NCBI RefSeq assembly: GCF_040939455.1
Contig: NC_134116.1
Location: 74,603,900-74,667,899, forward strand
Length of the DNA: 64,000 nucleotides
Source of the DNA: Microcebus murinus
Taxonomy: Eukaryota; Chordata; Mammalia; Primates; Cheirogaleidae
Direction of reading: 5' to 3'
This document shows, in pieces, positions 12,096-24,573 of this stretch. How positions within the stretch are numbered: position 1 is the stretch's first letter; each line of letters opens with the position of its first letter. Made by a program: the position numbers and the translations under genes. The notes beneath the pieces are model-generated. The model was not told where the DNA came from, searched no databases, and saw only the letters and a list, made by a program, of their open reading frames with translations.

Positions 12096-12294
12096 AACGA
12101 CAGCTGGGGTTGCCAGGGAGGGAGCCAGGGGGCCCTGCGCGGCGGCCAAGAGCTTCGGGGTATCTCTGCCCCCCAGGAGCCGAAGGTGGTTTTGCTGGGA
12201 TAACAGAAGACTGACGGAGTGGAGATCACTGTGACCTTGCCCACGTATCTCAACCCTTCTACCATCCAAAAATCACATTTCTGCAATAAGTTAG

Positions 12295-12495
12295 GGTATG
12301 CTTTAAAATAACTAAAAGAGCAGAATTGGAATGCTTCCAAAAGAAATGACAAATGTCTAAGGTGATGGATACCCCAATTACCCTGATTTGCTTAATACAC
12401 ATCTGTATGACTACATCAAAACATCACATGTACCCTGTACATATACACAGCTATTATGTACCCATAATAATAATGAAAAATAAAAAATTTTTGAC
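12295..12495 (+). repeat. L1MA/L1P-like LINE-1 3' UTR
   Basis: It contains 'aaataactaaaagagcagaa', 'ggtgatggataccccaatta', 'catcacatgtaccc' and 'ctattatgtacccataataa', followed by an A-rich tail. This is a recognisable L1MA-type 3' end with no ORF2 attached. Confidence 0.9.
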
Positions 12496-12499
12496 AATT

Positions 12500-14085
12500 A
12501 AACAAAAATCACATTTCTGTTTAGTATACTAAATATTTATTGAAACTTTTGCTACGTGTAAACACTATGCTAAACTCTAGGGATGCCAAAATAAATAGAA
12601 CATTGTCTCTACCCTCAAATAGTTCTCAGTATAGTAAGAAAATAGAATAATTTTTTGAACTAAAATGTTATACCTGCATGTATTAAATTTTGAACTGAAC
12701 TGAAGCCATGTTTTGTTTTGCTTTTTAATCTGATGAACCAGTAGGTTTGAATTGCTGTCCTGTGCGTGTCTGTATTTCCTGAATCTTTTGCACTGAAATA
12801 GCACGAGGACTGCACAGCAGACCATTCTCACAGACAGTGCCTGGAGGAAGCACTCTGTTTGGGCTGAGTCCATATTTCCTTCTTCTCTTTGTTTGCCCTT
12901 TGACCTTTGCATATCTCAGCATCATTTCTCCAGAGCTGCACCTGGAGTCTTGGATGGGAGCTGTCACCAGTGACCAGTGATCTCTCATGAAGACCTTCCT
13001 GTTCTGCTCCCTGACCTCCCTGCTACTTTAGGGAAAGTTCCTTTATCTAGAAGTGTCCCTGAGAAACATGCTGGGCTTTAACTAATGCATCTAGAGTGGC
13101 CCATCTGTTTGAAAGCACTTTGATCAATGAGCCCATGTGGCCCGTGTGCGTGGGCTCCGCTTCCTGCCTTGGCTACCGGGGGTCTTGGCAGGACAAGGCC
13201 TGGCCCATCACAGAAACCCGGCATCTCGGAGATGAATGAGAGCTTAGCTGCCTAATGCTGGAACTCTCTCCCCGGGGTCCCTGACACATGGCCATGTAGT
13301 TTATGTTCTGATAGGTGACAAAGAGCTCTCCATCTCTGCAGAGGGCCATTTCCAATTCTGAGCCTTTTGGCTTGTTAGCAAGTTTTTTTTTTTAGAAAGT
13401 TGTTTTTGTATACTGAGCCCCAAATCATCCTCCTTGCCACTTCCTTCCTTATTGACTTCCTCTGCCCTTCCCTCGACAGTTACTCACTCTTGGCTCATGT
13501 TCTGTCTTTTCCTAAAATTAAACCCATTTATTCCTTCTGCCTCCCGATGCCTCCTTCAATATTTGAAGACAGGAAGACAGTTACTTCGTCTTCTCCCTTC
13601 CAAGCTGAACACACTCCGAGCCTGGCACTCTTCTGCCCTAGGCGTGTTTCTAGAGCCTTCGGCATCTCCACCTGACCTCTCTGGACACGTGATTGCCTGT
13701 AACAAGACATCTTAATTGCAGAGCCTTGAAGCAAACATTATTTTTCAATTGTCATTTGACCAGCATAATAGTGTTACTATTACTTATTATCTGGACATTA
13801 TATATTTTTATTGAATGGAGCCTACAATTACATTAGCTTTTTAAAGCAACCGCATCACTTTATTGGCTCACATCAGCTTCTGGCCAAAGAAAAACTTCAG
13901 ATATTTTGAAAACAGGATCTGCAATTAAACCAGGTCTCCTCTGTTACACTATTGTGCAATCAATTTCTGGACCCAAATACGTTGGCACAACACCAGCCAC
14001 ACTGACATAAGGATATTTTTTAAATTTGTCCCAAGCTAGTTTCTGGCTTGTCCCTCTAACCCAGCCCCGCCTCTCTTCCCCTGCC
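12500..14085. other. Non-coding DNA, no gene recognised
   Basis: Mixed composition and low CpG. Frames of up to about 110 codons show no domain. Short poly-T runs (for example 13383-13393) are the only simple sequence. Confidence 0.5.
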
Positions 14086-14087
14086 TG

Positions 14088-14232
14088 CCAACTAGATCGT
14101 GAGGTCTTCAGTTTCAGTGGCCCCAGCTGGGCGGAGACAACCTCTCTCCTTCTTTTCATTCTACCCTCGTACCAACCACAGATTATGGGAGAAGTGGGTT
14201 CTCAATTAACGTTTGTTAAATGGCTGAATGAA
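14088..14232 (+). repeat. L2 LINE 3' end, diverged
   Basis: 'aactagatcgtgaggtcttc' near 14090 resembles the L2 'tagactgtgagctcc' segment. It ends in 'aacgtttgttaaatggctga' and 'atgaatg', the typical L2 tail. Confidence 0.55.
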
Positions 14233-14799
14233 TGTATTGCGTGAGGCATTACTAACCATGGTTGTTTCCCAGAATGAGCCAAGGTTGCCATTTAATGCAT
14301 AGACTCTTTGCATGTTTTATTGTCTCATTTCTTTAGACTCTTGTCTTAAGAAGACCATGAATCCATTCCAGTCATGGAAAACTCCCATATTTCCCAGGGA
14401 ACTTTAATTTTCTCTCTTTAAAGAAAAGGGGTGTTCCTGGGTGACACTGCTCATCATTATAATTTAGTTGCTAGAACTACTTTCTAAGCACACCAGGATG
14501 AGAATATTATCTTTCAAATATGTTGGCATATAAAAGGATGATGAGAAAAGCACACGGTGCAGAATCACCGCCTGTGGCGCTAGCAGTGTATAATCAGTGT
14601 AGACATGCCAGGCCTGGGGAAAACACTTGCAAGTTATCGAAACCAGGAAATACTTGCAGGAAGGAGGAAGGACAGCAGATTTCATTGTCCTTTCCTATAT
14701 CCATAGTTGTCAAAGTACTTTTTTTTTTTTAAAGGTCATGTGGCTTCTAATACAAGGACCCTGTTTCAGTGCCACTGAGTGACCTGCTGTTGCTGACAG

Positions 14800-14872
14800 T
14801 TCAGTGAGACCTATTGTGCACTCCAGCCTTGGGTGACTCTGAATCTAAAAAAAATAAAAATAAAAAAAAATT
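14800..14872 (+). repeat. Alu right-arm 3' fragment with A-rich tail
   Basis: The segment 'cagtgagacctattgtgcac', 'tccagccttgggtgac', then an A-rich tail with T interruptions matches the last 60 bp of an Alu or Alu monomer. The 5' part is absent. Confidence 0.75.
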
Positions 14873-15607
14873 CGAGGAAAGGCTGGAAATTGCTGGGTGG
14901 AGCAATGTTTGTGCTAATACAGTCCCTTTCCAGGTAAAAACTGGGCTACCCAAGTTATTCCCTCCAAAGCCTGAAATGAACATGCCATTCTGCACAATGG
15001 GGCTGTTGTCTCAGGAGGCTGCAGGGCTGGGCCTTATCTGTAACAAAAGGCATTAGGGTCTTCTCTGAAATAAATAGAGAAGAGAAAACATTCAGAGAGC
15101 AAGAAAATGGATATATTTAACTCTCCGAAGAAATCAAAATGGTAAACAGGAAATGAGTTTACATTTGACTTTCCTTTGGCTGTCCAGGCTATTCCAAACC
15201 CTGGAATGAGAATTCTCAACATCGTGGCCACTTAAGATGGGCAAAGTGAGCTTAATTTCCTCTTGTATGAAATTTTCCTAAACCTTAGAGTCGAGAAGGC
15301 ATTTGGAACATCAAGCGATACCGTGCTTAGTCACTAAATTAGAGTAAGGCTCGCACTGGGCGTGGTTCAATATCCCCTGTTAAAAAGAAAGCAACGTGTT
15401 TAATAAAGACTTTAACTCCGCCCCGTGCCTGTCAGCACCCTGTGGGTACTGTGGAAAGGACTGGGGTGTGCCAAGCTGAGCTGCTGGGATGGAAGCTTAG
15501 GAAGGCCATTTGGACCTCCGTGTATTTTTAAACAGCTCACCACCCCGGTCACGGCATCCCACCCTGTTGGCTCCCAGGATTCTATGCTTGGCAAGGCAAT
15601 GTTTACG

Positions 15608-15825
15608 GTGGCTAAAAGTGTATACTTTGCAGTCAGCTAGATTCAAATCCATTCGCACCACTTACTAGCTGTGAAGTAGTAGCAAGACACTTGAGCTCTC
15701 TGGGTTTTTCTTAATGTAAAATGGTGGTAGTGATTATCTCCCAAGTCTGCGGTGAGGAATAAATCAATTAATGCCTGTTAAGTGCTTATCACAAAGCCTG
15801 GCACTCAGTAAACTATTAAAATCTT
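15608..15825 (-). repeat. MIR SINE, antisense
   Basis: The strand shown carries reverse-complement MIR landmarks: 'ccacttactagctgtgaag', 'gagctctctgggttttt', 'ttaatgtaaaatggtgg', and 'aagcctggcactcagtaaac'. It is nearly full length but diverged. Its tRNA-derived part is not a functional tRNA gene. Confidence 0.88.
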
Positions 15826-15829
15826 TTTA

Positions 15830-18080
15830 AAAAGTAAACTGCTATTAGAGTAGGACCTGAGACAAAATATATATTTTGACACCATGAAGCTATTCCCAAG
15901 AGACTGGAATGTATTTAGTGAGCTACTGCTACGTGCTCACCCCTGCACGGTCCGTCATGGACTAGATAAAGGAACATTTCCGCATTCACGGCTTTCCTCT
16001 GGGTCTTCTTTGTTTGTGGCATTCCCATCATTAGAACATAGAAAACTGACGCTATGAACAAACACTCCTTTTCTGGACTACAAGGAAACACTCTCAGAAT
16101 TGGCCATGGAAACCCATAAATGAGCCCACAACATCGTATCTGTGTCATTACTTTCAAAGTTGTCCGGCACCAAAAAAAAATTGTATAAAAGCTCTGTCAA
16201 AAGGCCCTGGCTTTGCGTGTGCCCTTCTCTGCTTTCTGGAGCGACGGCGAGCCGCCCAGCTAAATGACGTGCCGTGGAGCAGCAGTGAGTCAAACGGGGA
16301 AGAAAGGCCTCCGCATCGGCGTGCCAGGTGGTGGCCTCCTGGGGGAGGAGAGGCTGGAAGCCCCGACAGGGTGGCAGCCGGCAGGTTCCTGAAGGTGCTG
16401 GTGTCTGCCGGGGAGCTAAAGACGTCTGGGAGCTCGGAGCACATCGTGGGTGTTGTTTTCAGTTGCTGAGTAGATTATTAAGAGGAACTGAGAAAAGAAA
16501 TATATATTTGCAGGGGGAGGGGGGAGGGTGCATTCATGCAGGGCGTACGGAAAGAGACAGAGACACAGAAACAGAGAGAGAGAGAGACCCCTCCCAGGAA
16601 CCCAGATCTGGTCCCTTTGGGACAGAAGGCCAAAGTGGTTAAAGTTGGGAAGAGAGAGGGAAAGGGGGCAATGCAGGATCTCATTTTCTTTAATAGTGGG
16701 AGCTTTTCTCTAGGCCCAGGACGCAGGAGAAAGGCTCACTTGAGTTGCAAACACCCCCGTGTTCTGGGTCATAACCACGAATCACGGGGCTTGCAGGGCA
16801 AGGCGGGCGCACGCGGCGAGCCGGTCCTGGCTGTGGCAGCCTGCTGAGCTCAGCTGCTCGTGGCCCCACAGGGACGTGTGGGGTCTTCAGAGCCCCAGAC
16901 CCGCCCGAGCACCACACTCCCTTCACCTGGACCTGGTCGGCCGTGCAGGGACACAGATCTTGGCGAGACCAAGGCTATAACTTCGGTGCTCAGGATAACA
17001 ACCTACCGGAGAACACTAATAATTTAACCCAGCAACTGAAAATAACACCCATAATTTACTCCTAGCTTCCAGACTTCCCTTAGCTCTCAAAACAGTCCTC
17101 AGAGCCTGGGGGAACCTGTGCGTGCCACCGTCCCCCTGTTAACCCCTTCCTGCCCGCGAGTCTTTCTCTCAGCTCCCCTCCTGGAGGACTTGGAGCCAGG
17201 ACTGGGAAACGCTGCTGCCCCTGAGCGGCTGCCACCAGGGAACTCACTGCTCTGTGACTGCTGGTGGGGCTCTGGGACAGTGGCCCATACGTGGAAATGT
17301 CAGGGAAGGTGCCTCTTTGATGGCAATGCCTGTTTTCATTCAAGGCGTTTAGACTAAAACCAAGAGAGTGTCTCTCCCCTTTCCATCCCCCAAACCTAGA
17401 CCTAGGGGTGTCAGGCTCCCCTGCACGTCTGGGCCCGTCTTCTCTCCAACCGGGAGCTGCGTGGCTTTGGCTTGGGGGCTGGGGAGGCGCTCTTGGACTA
17501 TTTTGGAGTAATTTATTTACCCGCTGGATTAGGAAGTCTTTGTGGAGGAAACACAGTGCTCCAGATTATAGAAATGTAGAGGAATCCCTCGCCGACTGCT
17601 GCCCAGGCTGAAGCTAAATGTCTTAGCGATGAGGACGTAGGCGCAATAACCAAGGTGGGTCGTCCAGGCTTGCTCGGGGTTCCAGGGCCACAGCAAATGG
17701 AAAGCAAGAGCTGAGCCAACCTGCAGGGAACAGACACCCAAGAGCCGTTCTGGCAAAGTCTCTCTTCCCCCGTAGTCCCGTCCCGGGCTCCAGCAGGGGC
17801 TCACAGCGGCTGTGCTCTGCCATGGGGTGCTGAGTCGCTCCTACTGGTGTCCTGGGTCCTCTCACTGGACGACCTGCCCAGAGCACGCCTCTGAGTCTCT
17901 GCCATTTAGGAATAAAATGGTTCGCTTAATCTGAAAACACACCCATGCCTGGTCTCTGAAACGTGCTGGCCCTCACCGGCTCCCCTGGGGCTGGGAGACA
18001 CAGGACCCAGCGCTGAGCACCACCCCCTTCTCTGTCAGACACAGTGGGTGGCTCCAGCCCCCTGGGCCTCCTCACACAGG
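15830..18080. other. Non-coding DNA, no gene recognised
   Basis: A purine-rich simple patch (gagagagagagaga) lies near 16571-16587. GC-rich DNA at 16240-16450 and 16740-16930 yields overlapping frames with no domains. The stretch 17500-17640 is relatively information-rich and may be conserved non-coding DNA, but I cannot test that. Confidence 0.45.
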
Positions 18081-18084
18081 GGCA

Positions 18085-18225
18085 CAGCGCGTTCCGACGC
18101 TCTCTGCCACGCGCGTGCTCTCTCTGCCCACGAGGACGGTCTCGCACGTGGCAAGAGGTCCGTCTGTGGGACAGTCGCTCACCACGAGCTCTGCTGGGCG
18201 CTAAAGATCCATAGGGCGCGGCCCT
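18085..18225. promoter_or_regulatory. Short CpG cluster
   Basis: About 17 CpGs fall within roughly 140 bp, including 'gccacgcgcgtgctc' and 'agggcgcggcc'. This is dense but shorter than a normal CpG island. It is a possible regulatory site; no transcript is visible. Confidence 0.35.
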
Positions 18226-18229
18226 CACC

Positions 18230-21060
18230 TTGAGATGCAGGGACTGGCCAGGAGGTGGCTGCAGACAAACGTTAATGTGACGCAGTGGGCGAGGGTCACG
18301 GGGACATCCACTTTTGGGAATTTAACTCCACAGGTGAGAGCCGGGGGGGAAGGAGAAGGGACGTCACTGGTTTGCGAGCCGGGAGGCGAGAGGCTGTGAG
18401 CCGGTCAGTCCTCCACAACTGTCCTTGTTCGGACACCTCCTGGAGCTGATGTCACTGTGGAGTTTAAAGGTATGAGCAGTCGTCACACTGCGCACGCCCT
18501 AAAGCACCGTGATGCGGGAACAGTTACGGGCTCTTCAAGGGTGGTGCTGCCATCCTTGCCGGACTCTCTCGCTGACACTGAGCTGGCGTAGGGCAGAGAC
18601 AGTGGGACGTTGTCCTTACCCGTCGCCAGGTTCATGGCCGAGGGCCCCAGAACAAAAGACAGGAGGATAAGAGAAAAGCATACAAATGTATTTAATATGA
18701 GTTTTATGTGACACAATAGCCTTCAGAAACGAAGATCCGAAGAAACAGGTAGGCCCTGTGAGTATTTTTATGTTGGGTTTGACAAATAGTGGACAATCGC
18801 GCAGAAGTGTGACTGGACACAGGGCTCTGACCCCGTGGTAATAAACTGGAGAAAACTGGCTAGGCCCGTTTGCTGAGATTCCTCCCTGTGTCCCCTGTCC
18901 TCAGAGATAGGGACATTCCTTTCCTCCAGGTACAGAGGGAAGGTATCTCTCACTTGAGGGTCTTAGGACTGCCTTTAGAGGAAGGTCAGATAATTCTTTT
19001 ATGGCCTGCTTCAGGGCAGAAGGTCTGAGAGCTCCTGCTCCTGCTGTTTTCTCAAAAGCCAAGGTGCCATGGTTCGGGTAGCGTGTCCTGCACCCCATCC
19101 ACAGCCGTGGCAGTGGAGATGGCTTCACTGTCATCAAGGTGGGATAAAGTGCCCAGGAGCCCCCTTAGAATGAGGTTGGCCTGACACAGGCATCTGTCTG
19201 CCCAGACACACGTGAGCAGAAAAGCACAGGGCTGGAAAGGCCTCAGGGAGGAGGTGGTATTTGAGCTGGGCCTCGAAGCCAAAGTAGAACTGAGCTAGAA
19301 AAAAAGAGGAGGTAGAAACATAAAATTCTGAAGCTGAGAGCACCTAGGAGGAGGGTTGTCTGGAAGGAATGGAGCAGTGTTTTTGCTCCTTCCCAGTGGT
19401 CCTGCTTGCGAATGCGATCTTCAGCTGAGGAGCCCAGAGCAGGAGGAACTTGGGAACACTCAGTTCAGAAAGCTTTTTATAGACAGCAAGCTGAGGCTCA
19501 CAGAAGGTCAAGTGGGTTTTCTAAGCACAGATAGTTAGCTGCTGTTGGCGGAGAGAAGCCCGAATGCAAGCTAGCGCGTGTCTTGCTTAACACCTGCAGT
19601 GTTTTGCCTACGTACAGCACCTCGCTTGGTATTGTATTTGTATGAAAAATAAGAGGCCTTGTCAGGCTAAAGTTATTCAAGGAGGACTTTCGGGGCTTTG
19701 GAGATGGTCTTTTTCAGGGCGATTCGCACTGAGCCAATAATACAGAAGTAGGGAGAAGATACTTCTGGTAGCTAAGGAAATCTATCTCCTGAATTTTTAT
19801 GCTGGGCACTTTTGATTAGATGAGTAAATATATGTCAGAAAAAAATGAAAAAGTCTGTGTCTATAACTAATTAAAAAGATGTGTGATCAACAAACGCAGA
19901 GAATAGCTTGCTCCTTTTGTGCTGTTGAAAGGCATCCTAGAGACCTTTCCCCTGGGAAGGATGGTGACCACAGGTTATCTGCACCAATGGCATGTTACTT
20001 GCATTTGTTAGATTTTATCTTCCTGGCTGTGGACCCGGTTTCCAGAGCAGAAAGCAGGGTCCTAGTCTCAACCCAACTAATGGGACTTCACAGGTCTCCC
20101 AGCATTTTCACCACCTCCTCTGTACACTGGTACAAATAAACGGCATCCATCTGAATGCACTTTGCCTCAGAGCAAATGGAGCTAGAAGCTTAGAAACAAG
20201 AAGCCAAGGCGTCAGCAGAGAATGCCTAGGAAATGGCTTCCTTTAGCTCAGAGTATTACGTTTTTCCCTAATGGGTTGCTGTTTTCCCGGATGGTGTTCA
20301 CAACTCCCTGGCTGAAATCTTTGACCTCTGTAGTAGAGATGGGATCCATCTGCCGACACTAATGATTGTGACTTCCTGGAGAAGGTGGGGAAAGAATATC
20401 AGCTAAAGAGTTCCTTAACATCTCTGATAATTCACTAAAGGGCTCCAAGAGTGTCAGAGAAAAAGACATGGGTGATGAGGAAAGGACAACTAACCACTTT
20501 TACCAGAGCTCAGAGTGCCCCACTGGTGAACGTGTGTGTGAGCGTGTGTGTGTGTGGGGTTGATGGAGGTGTGGGGTGGACATGCCCTGAGGCAGCTGCT
20601 AGTCACTGTAAGGTGGCCTTGCTAAACTAGCTAATAGAGAAAGATAATCTATCAAACAGAAAGTAAGAGAAATAAACTCAAGCACATAATTGCCCCTTTA
20701 AAGAGAAAACTCACAGCACAACTGCCCCCTTTGTTTTGTTTGATTAAATACCTGGGACTCAACTCATTGTCTTTAAGCCTGACCCATTATCTCTAAGAGT
20801 TGGTTTTCACAGCCTTGAAGATCCCTATGCAGACAGTAGGGGTGCCATCTCTCAGCCTCAGTTCCTGCCAAAACCATATTTCAAGGACTTTGATAAGCAG
20901 GCCTGACAATGAAAAAAATGGAAAAACTGGACACAGCCGCTTCAGCCACTCCTGTTATCAGTCTGCAGCAAAGGAAAAAAAAGAGTCATTTTTACCCTTT
21001 AAAAGCTTGAGCAGCTCTTCCCCAGCTGCCGGCACTTGCCACCTTTCTTCTTGCAGTGCC
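18230..21060. other. Non-coding DNA with a faint MIR fragment
   Basis: A MIR-like core ('agctgaggctcacagaag', 'gtcaag') lies near 19487-19540. A piece resembling an old interspersed repeat ('aggaggtggtatttgagctg') is near 19248. Short interrupted GT runs are near 20530-20560. Frames are short and overlapping, and no gene is supported. Confidence 0.45.
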
Positions 21061-21066
21061 CTGCCA

Positions 21067-21234
21067 TTTTCCTTCCTTCCTTCCTTCCTTCCTTCCTTCC
21101 TTCCTTCCTTCCTTCCTTCCTTCCTTCCTTCCTTCCTTCCTTCCTCCCTCCCTCCCTCCCTCCCTCCCTCCCTCTCTTCCTTCCTTCCTTCCTTCCTTCC
21201 TTCCTTCCTTCCTTCCTTCCTTCCTTCCTTCCTG
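21067..21234. repeat. (TTCC)n microsatellite with (TCCC)n interruption
   Basis: A polypyrimidine tract of about 168 bp: TTCC units, a central block of TCCC units at about 21144-21174, then TTCC units again. It produces the spurious Phe-Leu-Pro-Ser repeat frame on one strand and the Glu-Gly-Arg-Lys repeat frame on the other. Such tetramer tracts are usually length-polymorphic. Confidence 0.98.
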
Positions 21235-21485
21235 AGTAAATGAACTTTTTACTTCTTTATATCTTAATCTTTGTGTGAGAAATCTTTCTCTACCCATGCT
21301 GTGAGCTCCTCATGAGTTCCCACCCTTGCAGAGAGGGCCATAGGTGCAGCCCTTTCTGGCATCACATCTTTCTTTCCGTAAGATTGCCGAAGTGAGTTCA
21401 CAGCTCTTCTCCAGCTCCTCCTGAAGCACCCAGCCATCAGCCCAACTGCACTCCCTCCCCATTCCTGAGTGCTGGTGCTTGGCCT

Positions 21486-21676
21486 GGTGGGGCTGAGGAG
21501 AAGGCGTGTGAGGACCCAATGAGGCTGAGGAGAAGGTTGTGAAGATCCGATGAGGCTGAGGAGAAGGTGTGTGAGGACCCAATGAGGCTGAGGAGAAGGT
21601 TGTGGAAACCTAGTGGGGCTGAGGAGAAGGTGTTTGAAAACCTGGTGGGGCTGAGGAGAAGGTTGTGGAGACCTCA
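21486..21676. repeat. Minisatellite, about 31-32 bp unit, six copies
   Basis: Every unit starts with 'ggctgaggagaagg' and continues with one of two alternating variants. One is 'tgtgtgaggaccc' (or a similar form); the other is 'ttgtgaagatcc' or 'ttgtggaaacc'. This gives a higher-order dimer of about 63 bp. Because the period is close to a multiple of three over two units, it opens frames on both strands (a 147-codon frame at 21264-21707 minus and a 142-codon frame at 21567-21995 plus). These are repeat artefacts. Confidence 0.92.
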
Positions 21677-21679
21677 GAG

Positions 21680-24565
21680 CCGAGCACACTCGGCGGGTCC
21701 ACCACACAGCCCCTGGTCTTCATGCAGGGAGAGGGTCTTTCATTCCTCTTTATTCATCGTCCCCACAGACACGAGTGGAGTGTACTGTACAGAAAGGGTA
21801 ACTTACGTGTTTGTAGAACACATCTCCTTGAAGAAAGGAATGAAGAAACACAGACTGAGTATGGTTTTTACAGCTTCTGAGTGTGGTTCACATTCAGCTC
21901 TTGCAGCAGCTCTGAGGATGGCGTTTCCCTTTTCTCTTGGTCTTGGTGGCCCTGAGGCCCGGGTTAGGCTATTCTCTCAACCACCCAAAAGCTGACTCAG
22001 CATCTCCCCTGGATCCTGGACACAGAATTTCCCTGGACCCAACTGTTCCTGGCTTGGGAGGTTGGCCCTGGTCAGGTCCCCAGGGCTCCTTCTGGGAGAT
22101 GCTCCGGCAAGGCCAGTCCCCACCTTTCTTTCATTTGTTCTGCTCTAAACGTTCCTCATTCTTTTTTCTTTTCATATGTTATTTTTTCTGCTCAGAATAG
22201 TAACACACAGTCTTTGTAGAAAATCTGCCAAATAAAAGAAAGTATAAAGAAACAAACAGAAACCCCTCACCGTTTCTAAAGCACCTGTTTTACCCGTTCC
22301 CCAAATCCTCCCTCCTCCTCCTCCTCCTCTCCCAGCCTCCCAGCCCATAATCCTCTTCCTGGAGGGACTCTCACATTAGCATTTCCAGGTCTCTTTATCT
22401 TCAGGGACAAATATTAGCATAAGGATTAGCATATTACAACCCAATCACTTTTCAGTCACAACAACCCCAACCAGATTGGGGTTACTTTTAATTTGCATAA
22501 TTTCAGCAAGGGGGTAGCAGATGCAGTGGGGAACTGTGGTGTTCCAATGTATCTTCCAGTAAACACCACAAAGGCTGGCTTTGGAGGGAAATGTGTTTTG
22601 GAAACAAAAAGCTGAGATGGAATGGGGGCGTGCAGAGGGGCAACAGAGAAAGAAGCTCCCAGCTTTCTTCAGTGAGTGACTTCTGCTCTGCCCAGACACA
22701 GCAAACTGCATCGAATGATTTCTCACCACCCCTTCCAGCCTCATGTAATGTAATAGAGTTTCAGGAAAATAACAGGGCTTATTGAAAGAGTTACCCCATA
22801 GCAGAAGGGGCCAGTTGTCAGGGCTGTGTTCTCTGTGGTCTCTGTGAAGGTCAGCTAGCCGCCCTGCCAAGGTCAAGTGGAGATGCTGAAGAACTTTACG
22901 AGCCTCCATCCCTATCCTCCCAGGAAGCTGGGTGGCTCCTAGGACAATGTGTCCTAAATAAAAACACCAATGAGTGGGCTAACACAAGCCTGGTTAGTGC
23001 AATAGAATAATTGAATTGTTACCACCCCAGAATAGGCATGCTGTCTAATTACCATAAGACCCTAAGAATTTATTGTAGACCTACTATAAAGAGCTGTAAT
23101 AGGTAGGTACAGACTAGTTAGTGAGCACTATTTAGGATCAGTGCAAAAATGGGACCAAGAGAATTCCTCCTGAAGGCTTAGAATCTAGATACAAACATCG
23201 GATCACTAGATTTTCTCAGAGAAGATGGAATAGGTTTTCCAGTATTAGCCAGGTGTTGCATATCTACAAGTTTTCACACCCAGACTTCACAAAGTAGGAG
23301 TGAGCACTGTGGATTTTACTAAGCACCTCATTAGAAGGATGAAAAGGAAGTTATAGAGTACAACATGGCATTTCACTCCAAAATTCCTTATTAGACATCT
23401 CCTACCTAGTCTTTGTTCTTGGCATTAAATATTTCTTCTTTAAGTTGTTCATTTATTTAGCAACCTTTACTTGGGTTCAACCTCTGTCCCAGCACTGCAC
23501 TGAGAGCCTCTGGTGTTGTGGGAGCCAGGCACGTGAGCTGGGGCACCCCTGAGGAGCTGGCGGCTGGCCAAGGTGAGATCTGGTCCGGGTGGAAGGGGTG
23601 GTATGGGCACCTGCAGAGATGTGGCGGCAGCCGGGGTCTGCTGTGTCATGCTGGAAGTGACAAAAGTCAAGACCTCGCCGGCACCATGAGGAAACTTTGT
23701 CTTGATCTGCAGAAAATTGGAAGGCCGTCAGCTTGAATTATTGGTCTGGTTTCTGCCTTTCCTTTTTTTCGCTCTGGCCTCCATGTGCTCAGGAAACGTT
23801 TGATTGACATCTTCCAGCCAAAAACCTGTCACGTATTTGAAAACAATAATATTTTGCCACTTGAGTTTCCCTCGTTAGGTTCAATAGTGCTGATTCTTTA
23901 ACCTTTCTTCTCGGAACCTCTTTTCCATCACACGTTCTGTCTTTTGGTCTGTGTCACTCTTCTCTGGACTGTCTCAGGTTTTTTCCATATCTGTGACAAG
24001 GGAAATAATCAGAACAATGTGTGCTTTCCTAAGAGAGAGGAGCATAACAAAATGACTACTTCTCCTTCCCTCCCACACTACTGTCTTCTCAATGTGTCCT
24101 ACAGTCACGGTGGCGTATTCCCCCCAAGAATGACACAACACAGTTGGCATATTTTCCAGCATGGGGTGCCTTCTGTATCCCAACCTCTTCCCCCCGTATT
24201 TTCACCAGCTGGTCTCCAGACAACCTTCACAGGAGTCCCCACACGTTGGTCCCAGCGTGCCAGTCTGCATTTAGCCCTAACGATTACTGGCCACGGTCCA
24301 TTTTGATTTAATCATCTCTGTTTATATTTTACCATAAATCTCCCACACATCCTGGCTTCCTCCCTTTCTGCCCCCCACCCAAAAACAAACAACTCTGGTT
24401 CTAGAAAATAAGGTGCTGGGTATCTTCGGATCATGATTTAAACAATGCATTGACTAAAAGTCTTCAAAGTAGCTGGAAGACAAACTCTGGGGATTATTGA
24501 CAAGTGAGTTACAGTGTCAACCTGAATTTCTGATTATGATGTAATTCCCTTTTCAGACTCCCATC
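21680..24565. other. Non-coding DNA, no gene recognised
   Basis: A (CCT)n patch is at about 22308-22332. A 154-codon minus-strand frame at 22445-22909 has no domain I recognise, and its surrounding sequence has no clear exon boundaries. The rest is ordinary mixed-composition DNA. Confidence 0.45.
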
Positions 24566-24573
24566 ACTCAAGG

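Noticed and set aside
20992..21297. Repeated Glu-Gly-Arg-Lys and Phe-Leu-Pro-Ser frames
   Set aside because: Pure consequence of the TTCC/GGAA tetramer repeat.
21264..21995. 147- and 142-codon frames over the minisatellite
   Set aside because: Opened by the 32 bp repeat units; overlapping frames on both strands, no domain.
22445..22909. 154-codon minus-strand frame
   Set aside because: No domain recognised and no exon boundaries; not enough to call a gene.
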